DNA of 64,000 nucleotides from Heterohyrax brucei. Lineage: Eukaryota > Chordata > Mammalia > Hyracoidea > Procaviidae. Location: NCBI GenBank assembly GCA_028571685.1, contig CM053154.1:13114001-13178000 (forward strand), in the 5' to 3' direction. This document shows positions 43,836-55,600 of the stretch, piece after piece. The stretch's first letter is position 1. Every line of letters starts with the position of its first letter. The translations under genes and the position numbers were made by a program. A model generated the notes under the pieces. It searched no databases. It saw only the letters and a program-made list of their open reading frames with translations, and had not been told where the DNA came from.

Positions 43836-45189
43836 TGGAAGAAAAAAAAAAAACAAGAGCAAGGAGCTAGACCAGAGATGTTCTGGATAGGATTGTCAGG
43901 GCAGGCCTTAGGAGACAGTTGAGGTCAATGTTTTCTTCTGTAAAATGAGAACAACTGTACCGATCTCAAGGTTTTATTGATCAAACTTGACAAAGCCTAA
44001 AGGGTTTCAGGCAGAGGGCAGGGCAAGTCAAAAGCCTTGTGGCAAGAACTGGTTTGGAGGGTATGAGAAATGACAGTGAGGTCCCTGTAGCTGCAGGGGT
44101 GAAGGCGAGAATGGTGGTGAGGCTGGAACTTGACTGGCAAGCTAACAGCCTTGGGTTCTGTTCAGAGAGACGTCACAGAGTCTGTATGTGAAACTTGTTC
44201 TAGAATTGCTCTGCTGGATCTGTGACATGCTTGAGGGTACAGCCAGCGGAGTAACAGTGTGCTAAGTACTATGGTCCAAGAATCTCTGTGTGGGGTGTGA
44301 TGCAAATAGGCAGCAGACACCCCATTCAGCTGTGGGGGTCAGGGAAGGCTTCATGGAAGAGCAGAGCTACAGAAAAGAGCCATGTGAGCAAAGGGAAAAC
44401 AGTCTCGTACAAGGGACGGTAGAAGTTACATGGACCTGAAGAAAAGCCCTGAACAGTTCACGCTCCTGGGATTGCAAGGCCAGGGCTGCAGAGGCATAGT
44501 GATGGGTGTAGGTGGAGGACTCTCACTCTTGGGCACAAATCCAAGGGGTTTGCCACAAGAGGCCAGAGTACAGTCACACCGTGATGGAGGCTGGGAGGAG
44601 TCAACAATTTGAGAGGCTGACTGCCCAAGGCTTTCAGCATTGGGGTGGGGATGGGGAATGGGCCAGCTGGGTGTAAATAGCAATACTGAGCACTTGCAGC
44701 GTGTCCAGGGCTCTCCTAAGGACTCTTACATGTTTTATCTTGTTTGATCCTCAACGAAGCCCTGACATGGTACAGTTGTCCTCATTAAACATCTGGGAGA
44801 ATAAACCCAGAAAGGGAAACTGGCCCAAATCAAGCTAAGGAAGTAGTGCTGCTGGGCCTCCAGCTCAGGCCTCTGAGGCCCCCAGAGCACCCCAAACATA
44901 CTTCTGGCTTCCAGGAATTCAACTGCTTCTGTACAACCTCGTGTATAACCCCACCCACTCCTGGCTTGGAACTGTGTGGGAAAGGAAGAAGGAGGTGTCT
45001 TTTTCCCCACAAGTGGTCCCAGCTTGAGCTAGTCTTCAGCAGAAGGTGTTGGATTAGTCCTGGGGCTGGGGCTGGGGCAAGAAAAACAGTGTCCGGTGCC
45101 CAGGGTCACATCCACCGACTTGGAGCAGGGACCTGGGCTTAGACTGGGCCCTAGGCTTGGTGTGATGTCTGGTTGTTGCTTTCTTGACT
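43836..45189. other. Intergenic stretch between PRDX3 and SFXN4
   Basis: Contains a MIR-like relic near 44690-44840 ('catgttttatcttgtttgat', 'cccagaaagggaaactggcc') and a short (GGGGCT)n run at 45060-45078. No exon is recognised. Confidence 0.5.
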
Positions 45190-45600
45190 TTTTTATTTTT
45201 ATTTTTTAAATAATACTTTATTGAGTTTTTGGTGAAACTTTTTGCAAGTTAGGTTCCCATTTGACAAGCTGTTCAGTGACATGAGTTACATTTATCACAA
45301 TGTGTCATCATTCTCTGTGTTCTGTTTTCCTTCTAGTGCTCTAGTTTCTTTCCTCTTTATCTTTTTGGGTTTGTTTTGAGAATTGCTGATACTTGTTTTT
45401 TGTCTTACAGGTAAAGCCCTTTATTTTCTGCCCCACTCTTCCATAAAGGTGATCTCAGGCATAGGCCAGCCATAAGGAGCATCTCAGGGCCATAGTCTCA
45501 GGGTGTCCTCTGTCCTGGAACCCTGTAAGTCAAATTGGTGTCATCTCTGGGTATTTGGAACAACTCACCAGTGAAGGCATGTTGGCCTGGGCTTTTTAAA
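45190..45600 (-). repeat. L1-type 3' end
   Basis: The T/A-rich start 'aatactttattgagtttttg', then 'gacatgagttacatttatca' and 'catagtctcagggtgtcctc', resembles reverse L1 3' UTR. Boundaries are uncertain. Confidence 0.45.
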
Positions 45601-45929
45601 TTGGAAGTATGTTTCCTTTTTAATGACATCTATACTTTTTTCTTTCTTACAGGTTTGTTAAAATTTTCTGCTTCAGTGTTAGTTCAGGTAGGCAGTGAGT
45701 TCACACTTCTACTTTCTGAGAGCCCTGTAGATTAAGTGGTGGGTCCCTACTGCACCCTATACCGTGGGCACTGGACTTTGTGGAAAATGGAGATTTGCTA
45801 GGGTAATGTCCAAAATCGCCGACAAGATGCGGCAGGAGGCCTGGACAGGTATTTGGCGGTAGGGACCCTGACATGCGACATGAGTCCTGAGAGGTGACCT
45901 CTCTTCCAGACTAGAAATGGCCGACCCAC

Positions 45930-46600
45930 CCCACGGTGCGCAGGAGGCCGAGTAGGTTGGGAGGACTTGGCCTGGGGGCTCGGGTGGGAGCGGCGTGCAG
46001 GAAACCAGGCGGGAGCGCTCGGTGGAAGCGAGGAACCTGGGCGGGAGAAACAAACACGGCTGAAGCAGGCTGCGCTGGCCGGAGGGCAGTGCGGGGCCGG
46101 GGCTCGGGGGCGGAGCCGGCGTGGGCGGAAGGGCGGGGCCAGGACGGGGGAGGGGGCGGAGTCAGGGCGGGAGAGTCGAGTGGGCGGATCCTGGGCGGCG
46201 GGGCGAAGCCAGGGCGGGTGGGCGGAGCCGGAACGGCACGGTGGGAGCGGCGGGCGGGAGGGCGGAGCCCGGGCGCAGAAGGCCGGGCGGGGGGCGGCGC
46301 GCCACCAGCGTGGCCTCTGGCCGGCGCCGCTACTCGAGCACGCAGGTCCCAGGAGAAAAAGGGGAAAGCTTGGGGCCAGGGGCTCCCAGGGCGCAGCGCC
46401 GCCCTCATGGAGCCCAACGTGCGCTTCTGGGTCACCGAACGCCAGGTACGGCCCAGGGCGCGTCGGGGGGCTGGACGGGGTCTGCGGGAGTGGGCGGGGC
46501 CGCGCCGCGTAGAGCCGGGCCGGCCGGAGCACGAGCCGGCCACCTGCGGTCGGTGACCTTGAGCGAGCGTGCGGCCGCTCCGCGCAGGGGTTCTGCCTCC
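45930..46600 (+). promoter_or_regulatory. SFXN4: SFXN4 CpG island promoter with GC-box array
   Basis: Between about 46100 and 46300 the plus strand repeats GGGCGG-type boxes every 10-25 bases, many as 'gggcggagcc' or 'gggcggg'. Long frames on both strands are open here only because stop codons are rare in such DNA. Transcription of SFXN4 likely starts close to 46300-46400. Confidence 0.75.
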
Positions 46601-49600
46601 CGGAAGTGGGCTGGGAGCGCGCCTCGCCACGTGCACCACCCACCTCAGGCCCGTGCACCTACAGGGCCCGGAAGGATCAAGGGGAAACCCGAGACTCCTA
46701 GGCGTCTGAGGCCATGGTGTCACTGTAGTTGTCCCCTTGGTTCCAGGCTGGGGCAGACAGGGTCAGCACAAGGTCACCCTCCAGATAACCTTCGCTGGTA
46801 TCAGCAGTGTGCATCGTACAGAGTTGTCCCCGAGCGGCAGTCGGAGACCAGACTCCTAACCTTGGCACAGCTGCAGAGGAAGAGACCCCAAAGCTTGGGC
46901 AGCTGCCCATCTACTCAAGTAACGGATCTCACCTCTGTGCACTGTCCGGTAGAAATTACGATATAAGCCACAGAAGTGATTTAAAATGCTTGAGCCATAT
47001 TTAAAAAGATTAAAAGAAACATAAAGTGAATTTTAATAACACAAAACTTGTGAAGGCCAAAACTGGTGTAAAGCAGAAACCTGACAGAGAAGAGAAATGC
47101 AAATATTTTCCAGTAATGGAGAGGATTGAAAACTGTAGACTACACGCAGCCAGAGACATGGAAAACCAAGGCAATTGCTGTGAAGTTCCGGCTCCCACAG
47201 GTTCACTGTATTTTGTATTTAACCCAGTAGATGAAAAATATTACCATTGCAACATGCAACCAGTCAAATTATTGAGAGTCTTTTTTGGTACGAAGTCTTC
47301 AAAATTCAGTGTGCGTTTTATACATTGGGCATTCTAAGTTGGGCCCAGCCATCTTGCAAGGGCCTGTGGGCCTGTGGTGGGGCAGCCTCCTGCTAGGCAG
47401 TACAGCAGTAAAGGTTCTTCTCTTTGAGCCCCTCACCTAAATAGGGCCTGGCCCATTTTGTTAGGTGGGGAAATTGAGAGAGGATGGGGAGTTCGGGTTG
47501 CCCCCAGAGAGGGTGCTTGTTGCAGCAGCCCAGCCTCCTTCCTCCACCTGTGACCACATCTGCACTGGGGCATCCAGGTCTTCCGTTTGTGGAGTGAAGT
47601 CTTAGAACAGCTAAGTGGGCAAGGACACAGATGGAGGCTTTTCTAGGTACTTGCTTCAAGGTCACGTGTGGGATGTTCAGGGTCATACGTGATGTAGACC
47701 ACAGGCTCGATTGACCCCAGAGTCTGAGCTTTTGCACCTCAAGAACAATTTGATACTGAAGTATTTAAGGGTACAGGCTACAAAGTCCTTTCCTGGCTTG
47801 CTGCTTTGAGTACATTAATAAGCCTGCCTGAGCCTCAGCTACTTTGCCTGTAAAACGGGATTGTCTTGCAGTTCTGCAGGGAACAGGCAGAGCCCAGTTC
47901 AGGACCTTAGTAAGTTCTCAAAAAAACTTGTTCATTGTTACTGTTATGCTGTAACTTTGTTTTTCTACTGTACATGTAACCATTAATCTTTTCTTTTTTT
48001 TTTTCCTCTGAAGTCTTTCATTCAAAGATTCCTTCGGTGGACAGAATTGTTAGACCCTACGTATTTGATCGTTTCGACAGTAAGTATCTTCTTATTTTCA
48101 GAAATCACAGATTTCACATTTTATCCTGAAACTTGAAGGTCATATGATCCCTTTCCATTTTTTGTCAGAAAAGTCATGTGTCCCTTTTGAAAGCAGTTGA
48201 AAGAATCTGTTATTATGTTTTTATTGTGCTTGACTAAACTTGTCACATTGGAAGGATACCTTGATAAAACAGGTTATGCCAAGCCCTAGACCTGGGGCTA
48301 GTGATTCAAAGAGAATAAAAACAAACTCTCTGTGTAATGACAGCAGATGAGCAGTGTTGGTCACAAAGCATGAGCTAGGGACTCTAAAGGGGCATGGCCA
48401 GGAATCGAAGGCACCACCGTTCCTCTGTCGGTTTGTCATATTATCGTGGCTTGTGTGTTGTAGTGACACTGGGAGCAATGCCACCAGTATTTCAAAGTCC
48501 AGCAGGGTCTGGACCTATGATGGACAGGTTTCAGCAGAGCTACCCGACTAAGACAGACTAGAAGGAAAATCCTGGCAATCTACTTTCAAAGATTAGCTGG
48601 TGAAAATCCAGTGGATTACAACAGAGCGTTGTTCAGCATGGTGCTGGGAGATGCGCCCTCTGGGGTTGGAGTGCACTCCCCAATGGACTCAGGTGTCACC
48701 AATTATGAAGATGGCACAGAACTGGGCAATGTTTTGTTCTGTTGTAAATGGCATCATTGCCAGCCTGAACTGAGTTGGCAGTAGACCGCAGCGGTGGAGA
48801 TGCTTCCTTTGGGCTGGGGTGGTTGAGGGAAGGGCTGAGATGGGAGAGGGAGAGGGAGAGGGAGCTGTAAGTAAAGCTCAGGTTCAGAGAGCCGATAACA
48901 CTGTGGCCAGAGCTCATAGAGCTAGGAGGGAGGTCGGCCTTTGAGGTCCTGTGTGTTGTTCAGATGAGAGCAGCTTGCACCAGTCCTACAGGACAGGAGA
49001 CTGAGATGAGCCATTTGCTTCAGTGGGTCTCTTTGATAGCCTGTGTTACGTAACTACAGCAGACCACGCTGTAGGTGGGGCAGTCAGTTCAGGGGGGTGC
49101 CCTCGTGTCCAAATAGTGATGGGGAAGGTTTGAACCAGGTATGGCCTAGAGATGGCGTGTCACCAGCAGTAACCCTTCAGGACAAGAGACAAAGGCCACT
49201 CCCACACTTAGGCTCAAAAAACCAAAACCAAATCATTTGCCATCAAGTTGACTCTGACTCTTAGTGACCCTTTGGGCTGAATAGAGCTTCCCCATAGGAG
49301 TTTCAAGGAGTGTCTGGTGGATTCAAACTGCTGACGTTTTGGTAGCCGCTGAGCTCTTAACCACTGTGCCACTGTGACTCCTCTTGTGCTCCAGATGTTC
49401 CTTGTAACCCTGTTTATAATCAGGGCAAGCTGTGCTGAGAATTTGCATTTCTAATAAATTCCTAGGAAATTATATTTAAGAATCACCTGGGAGTCATGTT
49501 AAAATGTAGAGTCTGATTCTGGGTGGAAGTGGAGGTTCTCAGCAGGGAACGTGTTAGAAATACAAATTCTCAGAAGGGGTCCAAACTGGAGCAGACTGCT

Positions 49601-52600
49601 TGGAAGCCCTGTTCATGATAGGGAAGAAAAGGAGAAACAGCCTGAATGCCGCCATCAGTCTACCAAAAATGACAAGAAAAACAAACTCAGGTCAGTTGTA
49701 GCTCATAGTAACCCAATAGCACAGAGTAGATCTGCCCCATAGGGTGTCTAAGGAGCAGCTGGTGGATTTGAACTGCTGACCTTTTGATCAGGGCTCTATC
49801 ATCAGTGTGGGGGGGGGGCAACCCATTGCTATCAAATTGATTCTGACTCATAGTGCCCCTATGGGATGGCGTAGAACTACCCCCATGGGGTTTCCAAGAC
49901 TGTAATCTTTGTGGAAGCAGACTACCTAATTTTTTTTTCCACCCACCAAGCACCTGCTGGATTCAAACCACCAACCTCTCAGTAGTCTTGAGCACTTAAC
50001 AGCTGTGCTACCAGGGCTCCTTCACCATCAGTATAGGAATAGATAAATCAGATGTATCAAATAGATACATCACATGACAATGTGATGTATTTGTACCATG
50101 GAATCCTGATTAGCTGTTAAAAGGGATGAAATAGATATTGTATATTAAGTGGAAACTTGGTATCTATGATGTGTGATGTGTGGTGGGAAAAACAAGATGT
50201 GTAAATGATAGCACTTTTGGAAATTATAATAAAAAGAATACCTTTTATTGCTTTGGTTATTGTTAGCTGCTCTTGAGTTGGCCACCCATGCAGAACAGAA
50301 TGAAATGCTGCAGATGGAACTCTTGTGATCCATAGATTTTCACTGGCTGATTTTCAGAAGTAGATTGCCAGGCTGTTCTTCCTGGTCTTAGTCTAGGAGC
50401 TCCATGAACCTTCAGCATCATAGCAACACACAAGCCTTCGCTGATGGACGGATGGTAGCTGCAAATGAGGTGCATTGACTGGGAATCAAACCTAGGTCTC
50501 CAGCATGGAAGGCGGGAACTCTGCCACCAAACTGCCAAATAAGTCAGTAGACTAGAAGGGTATCCCCGGAACTCCTACTAGCTCCCTCTGGTGTGATGAT
50601 AGAATAGGGGAGGGCAGTGAGACTGGTGGTGATCTTTTTGGGGAGAAAAAAAATGAGAAGCAGTATGATGGAATGGGTGTGGTTGTCAATTCTGGGTGAT
50701 GGGACTGTGAGTGCGAATAAGTCTGATTTTGTTTGTCGGTATTTAATTTTATGAAACTAAGAATACAGGAAGGTAGGACACAAGACTGGCATGACTTGAT
50801 GTGGGTGAACAGGGAAGCTGCCAGGTTTCTGACCTGAGATACTAGGTGGATGGTGTCATTCACCGGACAGTTACTCTCAGACAAGGGTAAGGGACAGCAG
50901 GAGTTGGGTGGCCTGGTGGAGCTGTCTGGAAAGTGGGGCAGTCTCCATCTGATTATAGTTGGGATTTATCGTATTGAAAACTCCCAGGAAGTTGAGAACC
51001 TAATTCTGCCTGCTGTGTTGAAATTACATGTACAGTTTAGATACAGTGTGTGCTGATAAGAGGGTGTGTGATTCCTAAATTGGTGGATCAATCTGGGTGG
51101 TGATGGAGTCATTGCTTAATTTCTTTATATCTGATTGTAGGAGAAAATAGAGAAATGGAGGCAACTCCTCCTGACAGGTGCATCCAGAGGAACCGTGGAT
51201 GACAGAAAGGTGCGTCTGTGTGCTCAGGTCCACGTGCTTCAGGCTGGGAGGGTAGCCTTCAGGTGATTCTGCTTGAGAGGTCTGAAATCATGAAGCATTT
51301 TGGCCATTAATCATGCAATTGTAATTTTATCATTGACCCTCCCCACCACACTTGGGCTTACAATTAGAAAAGCCAGGAGGATCAGCTTTGAAAACTGGGT
51401 TGAGTTTTTCAGTGTAATTAGAATTCCTCCTTATAAACCAACTAAAAGGAGCATTGGTGGCATAACGGTTAATCATTCAGCGGCTAACCAAAAGGTTGGA
51501 AGTTCAAACCCAGCTAGTGCGTCTATAGGAGAAAAGACCTGGCAATCTGCTCGCATAGACATTACAGCCTAGAAAACCCAACGGGACTGTTGTACCTTCA
51601 CGTGGGTCCCCGTGAGTCAGCGTGGACTGGACAGCACCTTATAACAAGCCAATGAGAGCGGGGGACCTCCTGTGGGGCGGGCCTCGGGGGAGCTTCTCTG
51701 TAGCTGATTCCTGGGAGCCCCAGCAAGCCCCCGGATCCTGGCAGGTCCCCTAAGTCGGAATCTGACTTCTGGCAGAGGCAGCATTTGGAGGCTGAGTTGT
51801 ATTCCTAGCAAGGGATCAAACCAAGTGTCCGTTACTTCCCTTTACAGACTTCATGGTGTATGGGGCTTTCTGGAGCCCACAAGTATCAGTCCCACAAGGC
51901 AGCCTGCAGAAAGTTCTCCTGTTTAACTTGTGTTTTCCACCAGCTCATCAGGGCCTCTGACTGACAGGTTGACCCATGACACGGTGTCACTGTCAATATG
52001 TGGCTGCTCTGCTCCAAGTGGAGGGCAGGCTGGATTCATAGACTGGGGGATTGTAGAACCACAGGGCTGAGTCACGGGAGGCCCTTGGTCTCTTTTGCAG
52101 GGTCAGGTCGGGTGCTGATCTTGAATCCTCTCCCAGGTCAGAGAGAGTGAGTTAGGGCTCCTCAGTGGTTGGGTGGTTTTCTCTGTGTGGATCTTCTTGC
52201 TGCTTCTCATTAGTTCATGTGCTTGTTCAATTGTTTCCGTTTGTTTTGGCCACTGGTAGAAAAGCAGGCTGGCCTTTACTCTGTGAAAGAGGAAAGCGGA
52301 CACCAGAAGTGGGAGTGATGAGGAGGTTTCTATTTATTTATTTATTTTTATTATGATTGAGTGAAAATGTACATTCCCATATAAGTTTGCATACCCACCT
52401 ATATGCAGCTCCCACTGCTCTCCCTGCGAGGTGACAGCACACTCTTCCTCTCTGTTCTATACAATCTCCATTCGGTAAAATCTATAACAATCTCCTATCC
52501 TGTGCTCTCCACCCTGTCCCCCGCCTCCAGTAAGAAGTCAGCAGGACGTCATCCTATAGAACCATAAAGTGCACACATGATATGGTCACTCTGTGTCACC

Positions 52601-55600
52601 AAGTCCAGTCCATTCCTGTCTGAAGAGTTGACCTCCATTATGATTTATGGACAGATGCAGCATCAGGGTCAGTAGCTGCGCTCCCAGGAGGAACCCCGAG
52701 GCCCCTGGACCATCAACTGCAGTCTTTTAGTGGCTATCTCAGGGTGCACCCCTTTTTATTCTTGTGTTGCCAGTGAGAGATGAGGAGGTTTTTTACTGCC
52801 ATGCCACCTTAAACAGCTCTTGCTCGTTTTTTCTCTTTTTAGATACGAGAAGCTTGGAATGGAAGTCTTGTAAGTCTCAGCCCTGTAGTAAGTTTTAGCC
52901 CTCTAAAATAACAGTGGGTTCTGGGCATCACAGATGGTTTGCTCTTGGCTACTAACTGAGAAGTTGGTGGTTCTAGTCCAGCCAGTGGCACTTGGAAGAA
53001 AGGCCTAGTAGTCTCCTTCTGAAAGGGTTCAGCCATTGAAAACTCTGTGGGGCACAGTTCTGCTCTGGTACACGGGGGCTCCAGCAGCTGGGGTGGACTG
53101 TACCGAAAAAGGGTTAGGATAACAAGCAAACATCAGACTGACCTTTGTGCCCGCTCTTTTGAAGTCAACGGTGCATCCTGACAGTAGCAAGCTGATCCCT
53201 GCTCCTTTTCGACCTGCAGGTGAGTTGGTTTTTTCCTAAAAGGATTCCTAGATATGAGCCTGGAAACCACAGCTTGTTTATGTGTTTGTGTGTAATGAAG
53301 TGGAAGTATACGATCCACGTTCCATTTGCGTGCCCACATATCTGCAGTTCCTCCTGTCTCCTTGCCTGGTGACAGCACACTCCTCTTTTTGATTCTACAT
53401 ATGTCATATCCTCTTAACAATCTCCTGTCCCTTCCTCTTCTCCTCTCCTCTCCCCTTCAGTAAGAGGCCAGTAGGACAGCATCCTATAAGTGCACAGAAC
53501 CATAAAGTCCACACACCGTATTGGAAACCACAGCCTAGAAAGAATATTTGAAGGTGTGGGGATAGCATGCAAGGTTGTCTTGCTCTCGCCTTCCAGATGA
53601 GAGTGATTCAGCAATATGACATACTCTGTTACATAACCTACCTGGCCTTGAGAGCTTATGTGTTTGGCTGCCAACTACTTTTTGTAAAACTGTGTATAAG
53701 GCCACTGTGCCATGAGGTGGCATGGCCACCAAATGCTATAGCTGCCCGCCACCATTAGTCTAATAAAACTAGCATGACTGCACCTACTGTGCTTCCATTG
53801 CTGAGTCTGCCCAAATCACATATTATTATTCCTGGCCTCGAGTACCTCCGTTACGACAGAAGGGTCTGGGGTTCATGTTGAAGAAGAGCAGGCCCAGGGG
53901 CCAGAGCTATGTCCAGTCCTGAAGTAAGATCCTGGCCTTTGGGGGTGAGGGGAGAGACCTGGGCAGAATCTTGACCAGTGAGCATAGCAGACTATATTTC
54001 ATTGATGGTTCCAGAACATATAACTTACAAGTGCTAGTCTTAGGGATGCCATTTCTTTTCTTCCATTTTTACTGTATCTAACTAAGGTAAGGAAACCTTG
54101 GTGGTGTCGTGGTTAAAAGCTACAGCTCCTAACCAAAAGGCCAGCAGTCTGAATCCACCAGGTGCCCCTTAGAAGCCCTATGGGGCAGTTCTGCCCTGTC
54201 CTCTAGGGTTTCTGTGAGTTGGAATTAACTCCATAGCCACAGGTTTGTTTTGGTTTTTAACTAAGACAAAGGGAATAAGATCTATGATTGCATAGCTCCC
54301 TTGCACTCTAAAAGTATGTGTTTTGAGCAAAACGCTGGAAACAGCATAAATATCCAACAGTTTGGGCTCAGTTAAGTAGTTCATAAAAAGAATGAAATAA
54401 GTCATACATGCTAATAAGGATGACTCTCTAGGGGTTAGTAACAAAGGGCAAAAAGCAAAGTGTGAAACAGGATGCAGTGATCCCATTTGTGTAAGTAAAG
54501 GATGTGTGGGGGAGGAGGGCCGGGGAGGATGGGGAGATGGGTGCTCATGAAAAACGGACACCCATTTGCCAGCGAGTAGATTCCCACTCATGGTGACCCA
54601 TGTGTGTCAGAGTTAAACTGCCCCATATGGGGTTCTCAGTGGCTAAATTTTGGGAAGTAGATCACCAGGTCTGTCTTCTGAGGTGCCTCTGGGTGGCCTT
54701 GAACCTGCAGCCTTTCGGTTAGCAGCCAAGCATGTTAAGCATTGCACTACCCAGGGACTCCGTGTTTCCTGACTTCAAACGAACAAAACCAAAGCCATTG
54801 CTGCTGAGTGGATTCTGACTCCTAGTAATACTACAGGACAGAGTAGAACTGCTCCATAGGGTTTCCAAGGAGCAGCTGGTGGATTTGAACTACCAGCCTT
54901 TCTGGTGGGCAGTCTGAGCTCTTAGCCACTGTGCCACCAGGGCTCCTGACAATCATGTTAAAAAATTCCTCCGAAGGAATGACTAAGAACCATTCATACT
55001 GCTCACCTTTGCAGAAGGGACCAGGAAGGCTGGAGGGAGACTCTTAGGTCTGTCTTCACTGTGCTGTTTTAATTCTGTGCCGTATACACATGTTTATTAT
55101 CTTTCTTTGGGGGGAACAGAAAGAATGTGTTGAATTCCCTTTGAGTGAGGACTGTGACGTCAGAACGCTGATAATGAGGTTTTTAAGTGCCTAGTGCTGC
55201 TTCCCACCCTTGCTCTCCCTCAGCAGCTGCTCTCGCTAATAGCTCTTCTGTTCTTTGCCAGCTTTCATGCCTGTCATGGGGCCCATGGTAAGTAAACTGC
55301 TGTCACTGTCAAGAAATGGGGAGTTTAAGAAGCTGTCCATCAGCTCCTAGTTGTAGCTGGTGTCCCTCTTACCCTGGACCTGTTGACCCCTACCTGTGAC
55401 CCTTGTCTGTTGTTCCTGTCTACCCTGCCCCCCACGCTCACACACAGACCTGTCGTATCAGGTGTCCTGAAGGCCCAGGGTGTTACAGGTGGTCTTTGTT
55501 TTGAACACTAGCTGTGTGCAGAGCCCTGTGGAAGAGGTCAGTGAGAGGAGTCCATCAGCCCCATGTGATGGTCCTGACCTTCTCACCCCAAATCTCCGCC

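Noticed and set aside
45806-45848. A short frame (MSKIADKMRQEAW) followed by a possible GT donor upstream of SFXN4
   Set aside because: It looks exon-like, but I recognise no protein, and no acceptor partner keeps the SFXN4 frame convincingly.
45798-46966. Frames of 180-286 codons around SFXN4 exon 1, on both strands
   Set aside because: They are products of the repetitive GC-box composition. Only the short stretch 46407-46445 has family similarity and a splice donor.
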